From: Chloroflexota bacterium
Lineage (GTDB): Bacteria; Chloroflexota; Dehalococcoidia; E44-bin15
Direction of reading: 5' to 3'
DNA: 6,015 nt
Assembly (NCBI GenBank): GCA_015222405.1
Contig: JADFVG010000086.1
Location: 1-6,015 of the forward strand
A program made the position numbers and the translations under genes. Under the pieces are notes generated by a model. It was not told the DNA's origin. It made no database searches and saw only the letters and a program-made list of their open reading frames with translations. Every line of letters begins with the position of its first letter. The first letter of the stretch is position 1. Shown piece by piece: positions 1-5,583 of the stretch.

Positions 1-449
1 ACGATATAATAGTCGCCATCCCTCTTAGCAGTAGTTTCAATAGCTGCGGCATCTGAACCGGCATTAGGCTCGGTAAGAGCATAAGCAACGATCTTCTCTC
101 CCTTAATGGCTGGAACTAGAAACTTCTGCTTCTGCTCCTCGCTTCCATGAGCCAAGATGGGAAGAGTAGAAAGCCCAGATTGAACCATTAGCCCCGACGC
201 GATACCAGAGCAAACTCGGGCTAGCTCCCACACCATGATACACGTACCAATTTCACCTAATCCGCCCCCTCCATATTCGGTTGGATAACCAGGACAAAGA
301 TAGCCAAGCTTTCCCATCTTGGAGAAAAGCTCCGTAGGACAAGCCTCATTTTCCTCAGCCTGATCTACAATCGGAGCCACTTCCTTCTCGGCAAAGTCTC
401 TTATTGCCTGTCTAAACATCTTATGCTCTTCGCTGAATTCAAAGTACAT
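1..449 (-). CDS. Acyl-CoA dehydrogenase, N-terminal part (cut by window edge)
   Basis: Flavin (FAD) enzyme that removes two hydrogens from the alpha-beta carbons of an acyl-CoA and passes electrons to electron-transfer flavoprotein; cytoplasmic, in beta-oxidation or related acid degradation. I translated the minus strand from ATG at 449-447. The first 149 residues are present, out of roughly 380 usual for the family. Seen: an all-helical N-terminal domain (MYFEFSEEHKMFRQAIRDFA start), the YPTEYGGGG turn near residues 55-63, and the family signature ALTEPNAGSD at about 124-133, which lies at the FAD/substrate site. The catalytic glutamate would lie in the missing C-terminal part, so substrate chain length cannot be judged. 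The start is well supported by GGAGG five bases upstream and a consensus promoter just beyond. It is transcribed away from the other genes. The family call is secure; the exact substrate is unknown. Confidence 0.93.
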   Translation of the reverse strand, partial: MYFEFSEEHKMFRQAIRDFAEKEVAPIVDQAEENEACPTELFSKMGKLGYLCPGYPTEYGGGGLGEIGTCIMVWELARVCSGIASGLMVQSGLSTLPILAHGSEEQKQKFLVPAIKGEKIVAYALTEPNAGSDAAAIETTAKRDGDYYI

Positions 450-476
450 GGCTTACCTCCTTGTGCATCCTAGCAG

Positions 477-505
477 ATTGTAGTTCTGGGGTCCCTGATT
501 GTCAA
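477..505 (-). promoter_or_regulatory. Sigma-70 promoter of the acyl-CoA dehydrogenase gene
   Basis: Read on the minus strand there is a perfect -35 box TTGACA (505-500), a 17-bp spacer and a -10 box TACAAT (482-477, 5 of 6 matches). Transcription would start near 470, giving a leader of about 20 bases that contains the GGAGG ribosome site directly before the ATG. Spacing and gene orientation both fit. No operator-like palindrome stands out nearby. Confidence 0.8.
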
Positions 506-612
506 CCGCACCGCAATTCTGCAAAGTCGACAACACTCATAACCCGGTAGGCAAAGGTCACAAAGCATCATGTTGTTGCAGCGCACCTCCATGCCGCCCA
601 GTCAGTATGGTG

Positions 613-621
613 TGCTATAAT
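613..621 (+). promoter_or_regulatory. Possible extended -10 promoter for the 750-2349 operon
   Basis: TGCTATAAT is a perfect -10 hexamer (616-621) preceded by the TG of an extended -10 element (613-614). No acceptable -35 box lies 16-18 bp upstream, which is usual for extended -10 promoters. Transcription would start near 628 and leave a leader of about 120 bases before the zincin gene. It is the best promoter candidate in the divergent gap between the two transcription units, but it rests on one element only. Confidence 0.5.
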
Positions 622-749
622 AACGCAAGGTATATTTCATTTGTAAGCCAGCAAGCGCTGCCAGGCGGATTTGGAGAGCTCAGGCAATCTCACCGAGTGA
701 ACGGCTGGCAGGCTGTCCCAGCGGGTGGGGCACCGAGAAGAGGGCGGGC
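622..749 (+). other. Leader region between the divergent genes, with weak inverted repeat
   Basis: This part of the 300-base gap at 450-749 holds no credible gene. It is GC-rich near its 3' end. CTGCCAG (658-664) and CTGGCAG (705-711) are perfect 7-base complements that could close a loop of 40 bases in the mRNA leader. I recognise no riboswitch class. AGAGGG just before 750 is the ribosome site of the next gene. Confidence 0.3.
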
Positions 750-1157
750 ATGGAAGGTGAAAACTTTAAGGCGTTAGTAGTCAAGGCTTTGAGTGACCTG
801 CCAGCGGAGTTTCGGAATAAGCTAGAAAACATCGATGTCGTGGTGCAGGAGCGTCCTGCACCAACGCAACTTGCCAAACTGGGGCTTAAGCGTGGCGAGA
901 CTTTGCTGGGCCTCTATGAAGGTGTACCCCACACCGAACGCACCAGGGGGTATAACATGGCGCTGCCAGATAAGATAACCATATTCCAAAGGCCAATCGA
1001 AGCTAAATGCCGCTGTGAAAAAGAGATCGCCGAGGAGATAAAGAGGGTCGTCTGCCACGAGATAGCCCATCACTTTGGAATTGACGACGAGACATTGTGG
1101 AGGATAGAAAGTGAGAAGCTCAGGAAAAGAGCCAACGAGGAGAAATATAGATTTTAG
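750..1157 (+). CDS. Minimal MMP-like zincin metallopeptidase (Zincin_1 / PF06262-like)
   Basis: Predicted small zinc-dependent protease-like protein of 135 residues, about the usual size for the minimal zincin family known mainly from Actinobacteria and Chloroflexi; its substrates are not known. Seen: HEIAHHFGIDD at residues 103-113 matches HExxHxxGxxD, so His103, His107 and Asp113 are likely zinc ligands and Glu104 the catalytic base. The N-terminal half (DLPAEFRNKLENIDVVVQ at about 16-33) and the LLGLYEGVPHTER stretch at about 52-64 also follow the family layout. There is no signal peptide or membrane segment, so it should be cytoplasmic. The start is the ATG at 750, preceded by AGAGGG at suitable distance. 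It is the first gene of a tight operon; the next start lies eight bases after its stop. The fold and active site are secure, the biological role is not. Confidence 0.88.
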   Translation: MEGENFKALVVKALSDLPAEFRNKLENIDVVVQERPAPTQLAKLGLKRGETLLGLYEGVPHTERTRGYNMALPDKITIFQRPIEAKCRCEKEIAEEIKRVVCHEIAHHFGIDDETLWRIESEKLRKRANEEKYRF

Positions 1158-1165
1158 GTGGTCTC

Positions 1166-1954
1166 ATGACAAGGATTGCGGTAATAGAATCTGGAGAGGT
1201 GCCTCAACAGCTTGTTGATAAAATCCTGAGCGCTATGAGTGAATGCTACGAAGCTGTGGGCGAGCCTGTGGGTGACTCTATAGATCTGTGCATATATGAG
1301 AAATCTGGGGCGGAAACGTTCTTTGCAACCCACGATGCTTTAGGAGGAAAGCCCAGGATTTCCGTTTACCTGGACAAGTTTCTAGAACTGCCTGAGGTTG
1401 TAAGCCTGGCTGGGATTAGACGTCAGGCTGCGCATTCTGTCCTGCATGGCTCTCTGGAATATTACCTTATCGCGCTTCCGCAAGACTTGGTAAGGGCAAT
1501 GAGGCAATATAAGCTTCCGCAAGACTATGCAAACACTGTTCTCTATGGCACTGCGATGGCAGCAAAGGAATATGGAGTAACTCAAGTCTTATATGAAAAA
1601 AACTTCGTTGAGGATCAGGTGGCATATGCTAAATATATCCTGGAGCCAAGCAGCGGAGAAGCTTTAGCTTGGGAGATCGCATTAAGACATACGCTGGAGA
1701 AAATCCTTTATCTAAATGCGACCATAAGAGATATTAGCTGTGCTGTGCCTTTAACTCGAGATGAAAGATTTGGAGCTGAGATTGAGGAATATATCGAGAA
1801 AAAAATAGCATGTATAACTCCAGCCTACAAGTCAAGGATTCGAAGGGTAATCTACGAAAGGTTTTCGTTACTTGGCACTGATACCCTGGAAAATATTGGT
1901 CTCACCACGAAGTTCTTGGTTGAGGAAATCATCGATCCTGAGCTTGGTGATTGA
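1166..1954 (+). CDS. Conserved-looking hypothetical protein with degenerate zincin-like motif
   Basis: I do not recognise this 262-residue protein. It looks soluble and mostly helical, with an N-terminal alpha/beta-like part (TRIAVIESGEVPQQLVDKIL) and no signal peptide or clear membrane helix. The striking segment is RQAAHSVLHG at residues 86-95. Set against the HExxHxxxH pattern of ImmA-type peptidases it keeps both later histidines (His90, His94) but has Arg86 for the first His and Gln87 for the catalytic Glu. If that alignment is right, it is a zincin relative without normal catalysis; this is inference from one motif. Glu98 in the following LEYY could be an alternative metal ligand. The start ATG at 1166 has AGGTGG (1156-1161) overlapping the stop codon of the zincin gene, which implies translational coupling. 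It may act with that zincin as a regulatory or binding partner. Confidence 0.8.
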   Translation: MTRIAVIESGEVPQQLVDKILSAMSECYEAVGEPVGDSIDLCIYEKSGAETFFATHDALGGKPRISVYLDKFLELPEVVSLAGIRRQAAHSVLHGSLEYYLIALPQDLVRAMRQYKLPQDYANTVLYGTAMAAKEYGVTQVLYEKNFVEDQVAYAKYILEPSSGEALAWEIALRHTLEKILYLNATIRDISCAVPLTRDERFGAEIEEYIEKKIACITPAYKSRIRRVIYERFSLLGTDTLENIGLTTKFLVEEIIDPELGD

Positions 1955-1960
1955 CCCGAG

Positions 1961-1984
1961 GGTCCTTTTAGGGGAGAAAGGACC
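1961..1984 (+). other. Intercistronic hairpin with purine-rich loop
   Basis: GGTCCTTT (1961-1968) and AAAGGACC (1977-1984) are perfect 8-base complements around the 8-base loop TAGGGGAG. No T tract follows, so it is not a normal intrinsic terminator. The loop looks like a Shine-Dalgarno sequence but lies 25 bases before the nearest start of the next gene. It may be an mRNA-processing or stability element within the operon. Confidence 0.5.
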
Positions 1985-2001
1985 AAGCAATAGCCTAGCA
2001 C

Positions 2002-2349
2002 GTGGATGTGAAGAGGAGAGCGGTGGGCAACTCTAAGATACAGGTAGACGAAATAGCCGAGAGGCTTAGGCGTGAGCCATATCTGCCATTATCTAATGAT
2101 TGTCTTATCAAATCTGTTCGTCTTGTCAGAAAGTGTAGGAAGTCGGACATTGACGCCAAGGTTGTGTTGTGCCTTGGCTTGGCATCAGCAAAGATGCCCC
2201 TCTTAGCTCGAAGAGTTACCATTCCTGTGATACATGCATGGGGTGAAGTAGAAGGAGAGAGGATAGAAGTATCGCGACCACTAGGCTCTCAGGGAATGCT
2301 AGGCGTCGTCCCGGTAGACATTAGACCAATAGTCACGATAAGGCTTTAA
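2002..2349 (+). CDS. Transglutaminase/papain-like mini-protein (lasso B2-like pattern)
   Basis: Small protein of 115 residues resembling the transglutaminase-like superfamily, most like the form seen in lasso-peptide B2 proteases. Seen: NDCLIKSVRLVRKC near residues 32-45 gives a helix headed by a candidate nucleophile Cys34. A beta stretch DAKVVLCLGLA follows, then HAWGEVEG at 78-85 with candidate His78, then ERIEVSRPLG, where the usual Asp is absent and Glu89 is the nearest acid. Family knowledge: Cys-His-Asp proteins of this type cleave or modify peptides. Inference: it is a protease or binding protein of this fold, perhaps with altered activity. The start is uncertain. GTG 2002 gives the longest form but has no ribosome site; GTG 2023, in the same frame, has AGAGGAG (2012-2018) four bases upstream and would give 108 residues. 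It is the last gene before a terminator. No RiPP precursor or cyclase is visible beside it. Confidence 0.68.
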   Translation: MDVKRRAVGNSKIQVDEIAERLRREPYLPLSNDCLIKSVRLVRKCRKSDIDAKVVLCLGLASAKMPLLARRVTIPVIHAWGEVEGERIEVSRPLGSQGMLGVVPVDIRPIVTIRL

Positions 2350-2367
2350 GCTTTATCGTGCGTTTTT
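2334..2367 (+). terminator. Intrinsic terminator ending the 750-2349 operon
   Basis: CACGATAA (2334-2341) pairs perfectly with TTATCGTG (2353-2360). The stem extends inward by one G-U pair and three more pairs to a 3-base loop, 12 pairs in all, and TTTTT follows at 2363-2367. The 5' arm lies in the last codons of the transglutaminase-like gene, and its stop codon TAA (2347-2349) sits at the loop. Confidence 0.9.
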
Positions 2368-2410
2368 ATCCTTGGATGAGTTGATCCCCGATCAGCGGAG
2401 ACGGACAAGG

Positions 2411-3784
2411 ATGGCCCACGCCACGACTAAACCAAAAAAGGCATTAATAGCATTAATAGTTAGCTTAGTCTTGGTCGGCTTGGCTTTACCAGCGTATATA
2501 ACTTTGCAAAGTGTGCAGCCTGACCCAGAATTGCGGTCCATCGTCAAACCCTATACCTTCAGTCTCTGGAGGCACGAGCTTGGGGCACTGTTCCGTGGGT
2601 TAGGGGGAATCTTGCGACCGGGCGAAAGCGTCGCAACTGACGACACCGCAGTAGTCAGGGAGTACTTCATGCTCGTTGGACAAATAAAGGACATAGAATC
2701 AACAATAGCCCTTACGGATGGGCATGAAGAGGAAACAAAGATGCTTGAGGCAACGTTAGCTCGCTTAGAAGAGCGGCGGTCTGTGATTGAGGCTAGGACC
2801 AAGCGAATACTGGAGAAACAAATAAGGCAAGTCCTAGTCGATCAAGAAATCCTAAACCCGTTAGACAGGTACCTTAGTATAAATCTCGTCTTTCCCCCGC
2901 TACAGTTTGAATTGGAAGAGCCGCCAAGCCTGCTAGTCATTTCTCCAAGGGACAGGATAGAGCTTCAGGAAAGGATACTTTTGAGCCCAAATCTTGAGCT
3001 GGAGGAAAAAGAGGCGATTGAGTCTGAGGTTAATGACTTGGGCGTCTCATCCCTCGTTGTCGAGCTCAGCGGTTTTGCCGGGGTATGGCCGACTATGGTT
3101 GCTGAGGACCTTGACCTTCACCGTACTCTCAAGATTGTTATAGAGGAATGGCTTCACCAATACTTGGCTTTCCGCCCGTTAGGCTTTCTCTACCTGCTGG
3201 ATTCGATCGGGGTTAGAAAGAATGGCGATATAGTCACTATGAATGAGACCTTGGCTGGCATGGTCACCGTAGAGATCAGCTCCGAGGTTATCTCGACATT
3301 CTACCAAGGGGACAATATGGAAGACCAATCTAACGAAGCAGGCTTTGATTTTGACGAAGAAATGAGGCAGACCAGGATAGCAGTTGACGAATACTTGGCC
3401 CAAGGGAAAATTGAAGAGGCGGAAAAATTCATGGAGGAAAAAGGACAGCATTTCATAGCAGAAGGCTATCATATCCGGGAGTTAAATCAAGCCTACTTCG
3501 CATTTCATGGCATCTATGCCTACAAGCCAGCCTCTACTAGTCCAATCTATGACGATCTGAGAGAACTACGGGGACAAAGCTCTTCGTTGAAAGAATTTGT
3601 AGATAAAGTGGCAGCTATGACTAGCTACGACGACCTACAAGGAGCAGCAGACTGCCCCTGGCCCCGAGATAACCACCAGCACCAGTTCAAGACTCTACTG
3701 TTCATATTCCTCTCCTTAACCGCCCGTGGTATAACGCCCTTGATGCTCGCTTGGTGCCTGAGGCCGAGGATGAGGTCTTGGTGA
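2411..3784 (+). CDS. Membrane-anchored putative metallopeptidase-like protein, degenerate motif
   Basis: Protein of 457 residues from ATG 2411. The basic N-terminus (HATTKPKK) followed by a hydrophobic helix (about residues 10-33) predicts an N-in signal anchor with the rest outside. Next come a charged, probably coiled-coil region (about 85-140) and a domain with IEEWLHQYLAFRPLG (about 244-258), then NETLAGMVTVEIS (278-290). This has the shape of a gluzincin: HExxH plus a downstream NExxA glutamate ligand. Here the first His is Glu (EEWLH), so activity is doubtful. The C-terminal LNQAYFAFHGIYAY and SLKEFVDKV segments recall predicted aminopeptidases of the PF10023 kind; this is tentative. 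A longer TTG start at 2372 exists but lies four bases after the terminator T tract, so I prefer the ATG. The last roughly 45 residues look unlike coding protein, and an open stretch in another frame suggests a frameshift. Confidence 0.72.
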   Translation: MAHATTKPKKALIALIVSLVLVGLALPAYITLQSVQPDPELRSIVKPYTFSLWRHELGALFRGLGGILRPGESVATDDTAVVREYFMLVGQIKDIESTIALTDGHEEETKMLEATLARLEERRSVIEARTKRILEKQIRQVLVDQEILNPLDRYLSINLVFPPLQFELEEPPSLLVISPRDRIELQERILLSPNLELEEKEAIESEVNDLGVSSLVVELSGFAGVWPTMVAEDLDLHRTLKIVIEEWLHQYLAFRPLGFLYLLDSIGVRKNGDIVTMNETLAGMVTVEISSEVISTFYQGDNMEDQSNEAGFDFDEEMRQTRIAVDEYLAQGKIEEAEKFMEEKGQHFIAEGYHIRELNQAYFAFHGIYAYKPASTSPIYDDLRELRGQSSSLKEFVDKVAAMTSYDDLQGAADCPWPRDNHQHQFKTLLFIFLSLTARGITPLMLAWCLRPRMRSW

Positions 3785-3828
3785 GCCATTTCATAGAGGA
3801 AGATGCGCGCCAGTTGACAATCCAGTGA
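3673..3828 (+). other. Open tail in another frame, possible displaced C-terminus
   Basis: In the frame one base behind that of the preceding gene, bases 3673-3828 read openly from just after a TAA at 3670 to a TGA at 3826-3828. The translation ends with LVPEAEDEVLVSHFIEEDA and looks more protein-like than the Trp/Arg/His-rich tail of the annotated frame. There is no start codon or ribosome site of its own. It may be the true C-terminus reached by a frameshift, or a remnant of a deleted gene. I do not recognise the sequence. Confidence 0.3.
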
Positions 3829-3842
3829 AGTCTCTATATGCT
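3814..3842 (+). promoter_or_regulatory. Probable sigma-70 promoter of the universal stress protein gene
   Basis: A perfect -35 TTGACA (3814-3819) is followed after 17 bp by TATGCT (3837-3842, 4 of 6 matches). TATATG at 3835 with a 15-bp spacer is the alternative. The -10 region is made of two tandem TATATGC heptamers (3835-3848). Transcription would start near 3850 and leave a leader of about 135 bases in which I see no strong hairpin. Confidence 0.6.
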
Positions 3843-3983
3843 ATATGCCATTAGCGGAGAGGCTTGATTGCGTGACATCATATCTCCCTGCCAGGATGCG
3901 ATACGTAGGATTACATGGCCTGACCATGAATCGGCAAGGAGTGAATTCTATTTATCACTAAATCTCAAATCGGAGGTACGAAA

Positions 3984-4952
3984 GTGTCCAATGCGAAAAT
4001 TTTCACTAAGATGCTCATTCCACTGGATGGCTCGCAGCTGGCTGAAGTAGTCTTTCCTTATGCACAAGAATTTGCTGGGAGGCTAGACCTAGACTTGATT
4101 TTTCTTAATGTATATAGCTCAGAAGAGTCCGAATTCGCCCCTATGCGTCGAGCCTATGTCGAGCAGGCGTGTGAGATTGTTAGGCGTGGGGCAGAAGAAG
4201 TGCGGAAACCGACAGGCGTTCAACCAGGAGTTAAGGCGCTAGAAGCGCGATGTGAAGTGGTTATGGGCCACCCCGCTGAGGAAATCCTTCGTTATGCTGA
4301 GGAGAACGACATCGATCTGATAGTTATGGCCACCCATGGCCGCTCCGGTATCAAGCGCTGGGCCATAGGCAGCGTGGCTGATAAAGTCCTTCGCGCAGCA
4401 AAGGTCCCCGTTTGTCTTGTCCGAGCGGGGGTTCCCGAAGAGATTGCCTATGACAAGTGGCCAAGGGTAACAATACTAGTCCCACTGGATGGATCAGAGC
4501 TGGCCGAATCGGTGCTTCCGTATTTCGAAGTGCTGGCGAAACAGCGGGGTGCCAAGCTAGTGGATATGGTGCTGCTCAGGGTTTGCGAACCGTGCGAAGC
4601 CCCACTTATCCCGTCAGGCTCCCGTGCCAGCATGACGCCTTACGATAGCAGTGTCAGGATGAAGTCGGATGGGTATGTGAAGCGGGAAATGGCTAAGCGC
4701 AGGCGGGAAACTAAGCAGTACCTGGCGCGAGCGGAGAAACGGCTCAAGGATGTCGGCCTTACAGTCAGGTCAGAGATGCTAGCTGGCAATCCAGCTGATG
4801 AGATCATTAACTATGCGAATAGAAACCCTTTCAATCTCATTGTCATGGCAACCCACGGGCGCTCTGGACTCAGCCGTTGGGCCTATGGCAGTGTCGCCGA
4901 CAGGGTTCTGCGAGGGGTCTCCAGCCCCATCTTTCTGGTGAGGCCGGGTTAA
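3984..4952 (+). CDS. Tandem-domain universal stress protein (UspA family)
   Basis: Cytoplasmic stress or nucleotide-sensing protein of 322 residues made of two Usp domains in one chain, standing in for the usual dimer. Domain 1 covers about residues 7-147, beginning with KMLIPLDGS and ending with the ATP-site loop MATHGRSG (115-122) and GS at 129-130. Domain 2 covers about 161-321, with VTILVPLDGS, then MATHGRSG (288-295) and GS at 302-303. Both loops fit the Gx2Gx9G(S/T) pattern of ATP-binding Usp proteins except that the first Gly is Ala, a common variant, so nucleotide binding is likely in both. Domain 2 carries a hydrophilic, basic insertion at about 206-245. The start is GTG 3984 with GGAGG (3972-3976) seven bases before it. 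It has its own promoter and no close partner gene. Role in a particular stress cannot be read from the sequence. Confidence 0.95.
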   Translation: MSNAKIFTKMLIPLDGSQLAEVVFPYAQEFAGRLDLDLIFLNVYSSEESEFAPMRRAYVEQACEIVRRGAEEVRKPTGVQPGVKALEARCEVVMGHPAEEILRYAEENDIDLIVMATHGRSGIKRWAIGSVADKVLRAAKVPVCLVRAGVPEEIAYDKWPRVTILVPLDGSELAESVLPYFEVLAKQRGAKLVDMVLLRVCEPCEAPLIPSGSRASMTPYDSSVRMKSDGYVKREMAKRRRETKQYLARAEKRLKDVGLTVRSEMLAGNPADEIINYANRNPFNLIVMATHGRSGLSRWAYGSVADRVLRGVSSPIFLVRPG

Positions 4953-5020
4953 ATATTCTGAAAAGCCTTGCGCACAGCCTAGCCAAACGGATTTGGGCAC
5001 GGCATACTTATTCCTGTAGA

Positions 5021-5049
5021 TTGACAAGTAGAGAATCTTGATATATACT
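5021..5049 (+). promoter_or_regulatory. Strong sigma-70 promoter for the GYD-domain gene
   Basis: Perfect -35 TTGACA (5021-5026), exactly 17 bp, then -10 TATACT (5044-5049, 5 of 6 matches). Transcription would begin near 5056, some 218 bases before the GYD start codon, so the mRNA would carry a long leader. It is the best promoter on the plus strand of the window. Confidence 0.8.
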
Positions 5050-5113
5050 CCTCGCGCAAAACACTCGATTGCGATTTTCCTAAAATAGTTCTCATATAAC
5101 CATTCGAAACTGT

Positions 5114-5158
5114 TCCCTCAAACGAGGGACCTCAGTGCCGGGTCTTTGACCCGCCTCG
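5114..5158 (+). promoter_or_regulatory. Structured leader with competing hairpins
   Basis: Hairpin 1 pairs TCCCTC (5114-5119) with GAGGGA (5124-5129) around loop AAAC. Hairpin 2 pairs CGGGTC (5139-5144) with GACCCG (5148-5153) around TTT. An outer stem CGAGG (5123-5127) with CCTCG (5154-5158) would extend hairpin 2, but it uses the same bases as the 3' arm of hairpin 1, so the two folds exclude each other. No T tract follows. I recognise no known riboswitch class; a regulatory leader is inference. Confidence 0.4.
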
Positions 5159-5195
5159 ATAAACTGCCAAAGATATGCGCTGGCCTCAGTGCTGG
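5130..5195 (+). repeat. Direct repeat CCTCAGTGCYGG, two copies
   Basis: CCTCAGTGCCGG (5130-5141) and CCTCAGTGCTGG (5184-5195) agree at 11 of 12 bases, with starts 54 bp apart, in the leader of the GYD gene. A related CCTCTGTGCC lies after that gene (5573-5582), and its exact complement GGCACAGAGG lies before it (5229-5238). The motif could bind a protein or pair within the RNA. Confidence 0.5.
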
Positions 5196-5227
5196 CAATG
5201 CAGTTCTAGCAGGGAATGGTCGGAAAG

Positions 5228-5246
5228 GGGCACAGAGGACCCGAGG
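5228..5246 (+). repeat. Left arm of inverted repeat flanking the GYD gene
   Basis: GGGCACAGAGGACCCGAGG is complementary along all 19 bases to 5564-5583, apart from one unpaired base in the right arm. It lies in the leader, 28 bases before the start codon. The ribosome site is just outside it. Confidence 0.85.
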
Positions 5247-5274
5247 TAAGAATCTCTAAGATGGGAGGTCGAAG

Positions 5275-5562
5275 ATGGCGTGTTATGTGATGCTCTCAAC
5301 GCTCACCGATGAGGGTAGGAAGACGGTCAAGCAAAACCCAGGACGGGTCAAGGAAGTCAGCAAAGAAGTGGAAGCCATGGGGGCTAAGGTAGTGGCGCAG
5401 TATGCCCTCCTCGGCCCCTACGATTTCTGTAACATCCTGGAGGCCCCGGACAACGAGACCATCTGCCGGGTCGCGATAGAACTAGGCTCACGAGGGACAC
5501 TGCAAACGCTCACCATGGCCGCCATGACCCTAGATGATTTCATCGCTAGCCTGAAGAAGTAA
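5275..5562 (+). CDS. GYD-domain protein (PF08734-like)
   Basis: Small soluble protein of 95 residues, spanning the whole GYD family, whose fold resembles dimeric ferredoxin-like alpha/beta proteins; no reaction is established for it. Seen: the opening strand CYVMLSTLTDEGRKTVKQNP (about 3-22), the helix GRVKEVSKEVEAMG, the strand AKVVAQYALLGPYDFCNILEAPD (about 37-59, with the Gly-x-Tyr-Asp motif that names the family), and the closing ELGSRGTLQTLTMAAMTLDDF. There is no signal peptide or membrane helix. The start is ATG 5275 with GGGAGG (5263-5268) six bases before it. It stands alone behind a strong promoter and a long structured leader and is bracketed by a 19-bp inverted repeat, an odd arrangement for so small a gene. 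The family call is firm, the function unknown. Confidence 0.93.
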   Translation: MACYVMLSTLTDEGRKTVKQNPGRVKEVSKEVEAMGAKVVAQYALLGPYDFCNILEAPDNETICRVAIELGSRGTLQTLTMAAMTLDDFIASLKK

Positions 5563-5563
5563 C

Positions 5564-5583
5564 CCTCGTGGTCCTCTGTGCCC
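5564..5583 (-). repeat. Right arm of inverted repeat flanking the GYD gene
   Basis: The complement of CCTCGTGGTCCTCTGTGCCC matches 5228-5246 with one extra base (T5569). It begins one base after the GYD stop codon and is followed by TGTTTTA, so on RNA it could act like the 3' half of a terminator whose loop is the whole gene. No ordinary short hairpin terminator is visible here. Confidence 0.85.

Noticed and set aside
670..712. Resemblance to glycine riboswitch segments (GGAGAG, CTCAGGCAA, CACCGA)
   Set aside because: The short matches are in the wrong order and spacing for the aptamer, the conserved core is missing, and the downstream gene is not a glycine-related gene.
499..777. Open frame of 92 codons upstream of and overlapping the zincin start
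   Set aside because: It crosses both divergent promoters, has no ribosome site, and its composition (Cys, Pro, Arg rich) is unlike protein; it is an accidental opening in a GC-rich leader.
2372..2410. TTG start adding 13 residues to the membrane peptidase-like protein
   Set aside because: It begins four bases after the terminator T tract without a ribosome site, whereas ATG 2411 is followed directly by a normal basic N-terminus and membrane helix.
3868..4050. Open frame of 60 codons before the universal stress gene
   Set aside because: It runs into the Usp gene in another frame, lacks a ribosome site, and its GTG start lies in the leader of a well-supported gene.
4457..4648. Internal open frame inside the universal stress gene
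   Set aside because: It lies wholly within a strongly recognised domain in another frame and shows no family resemblance.
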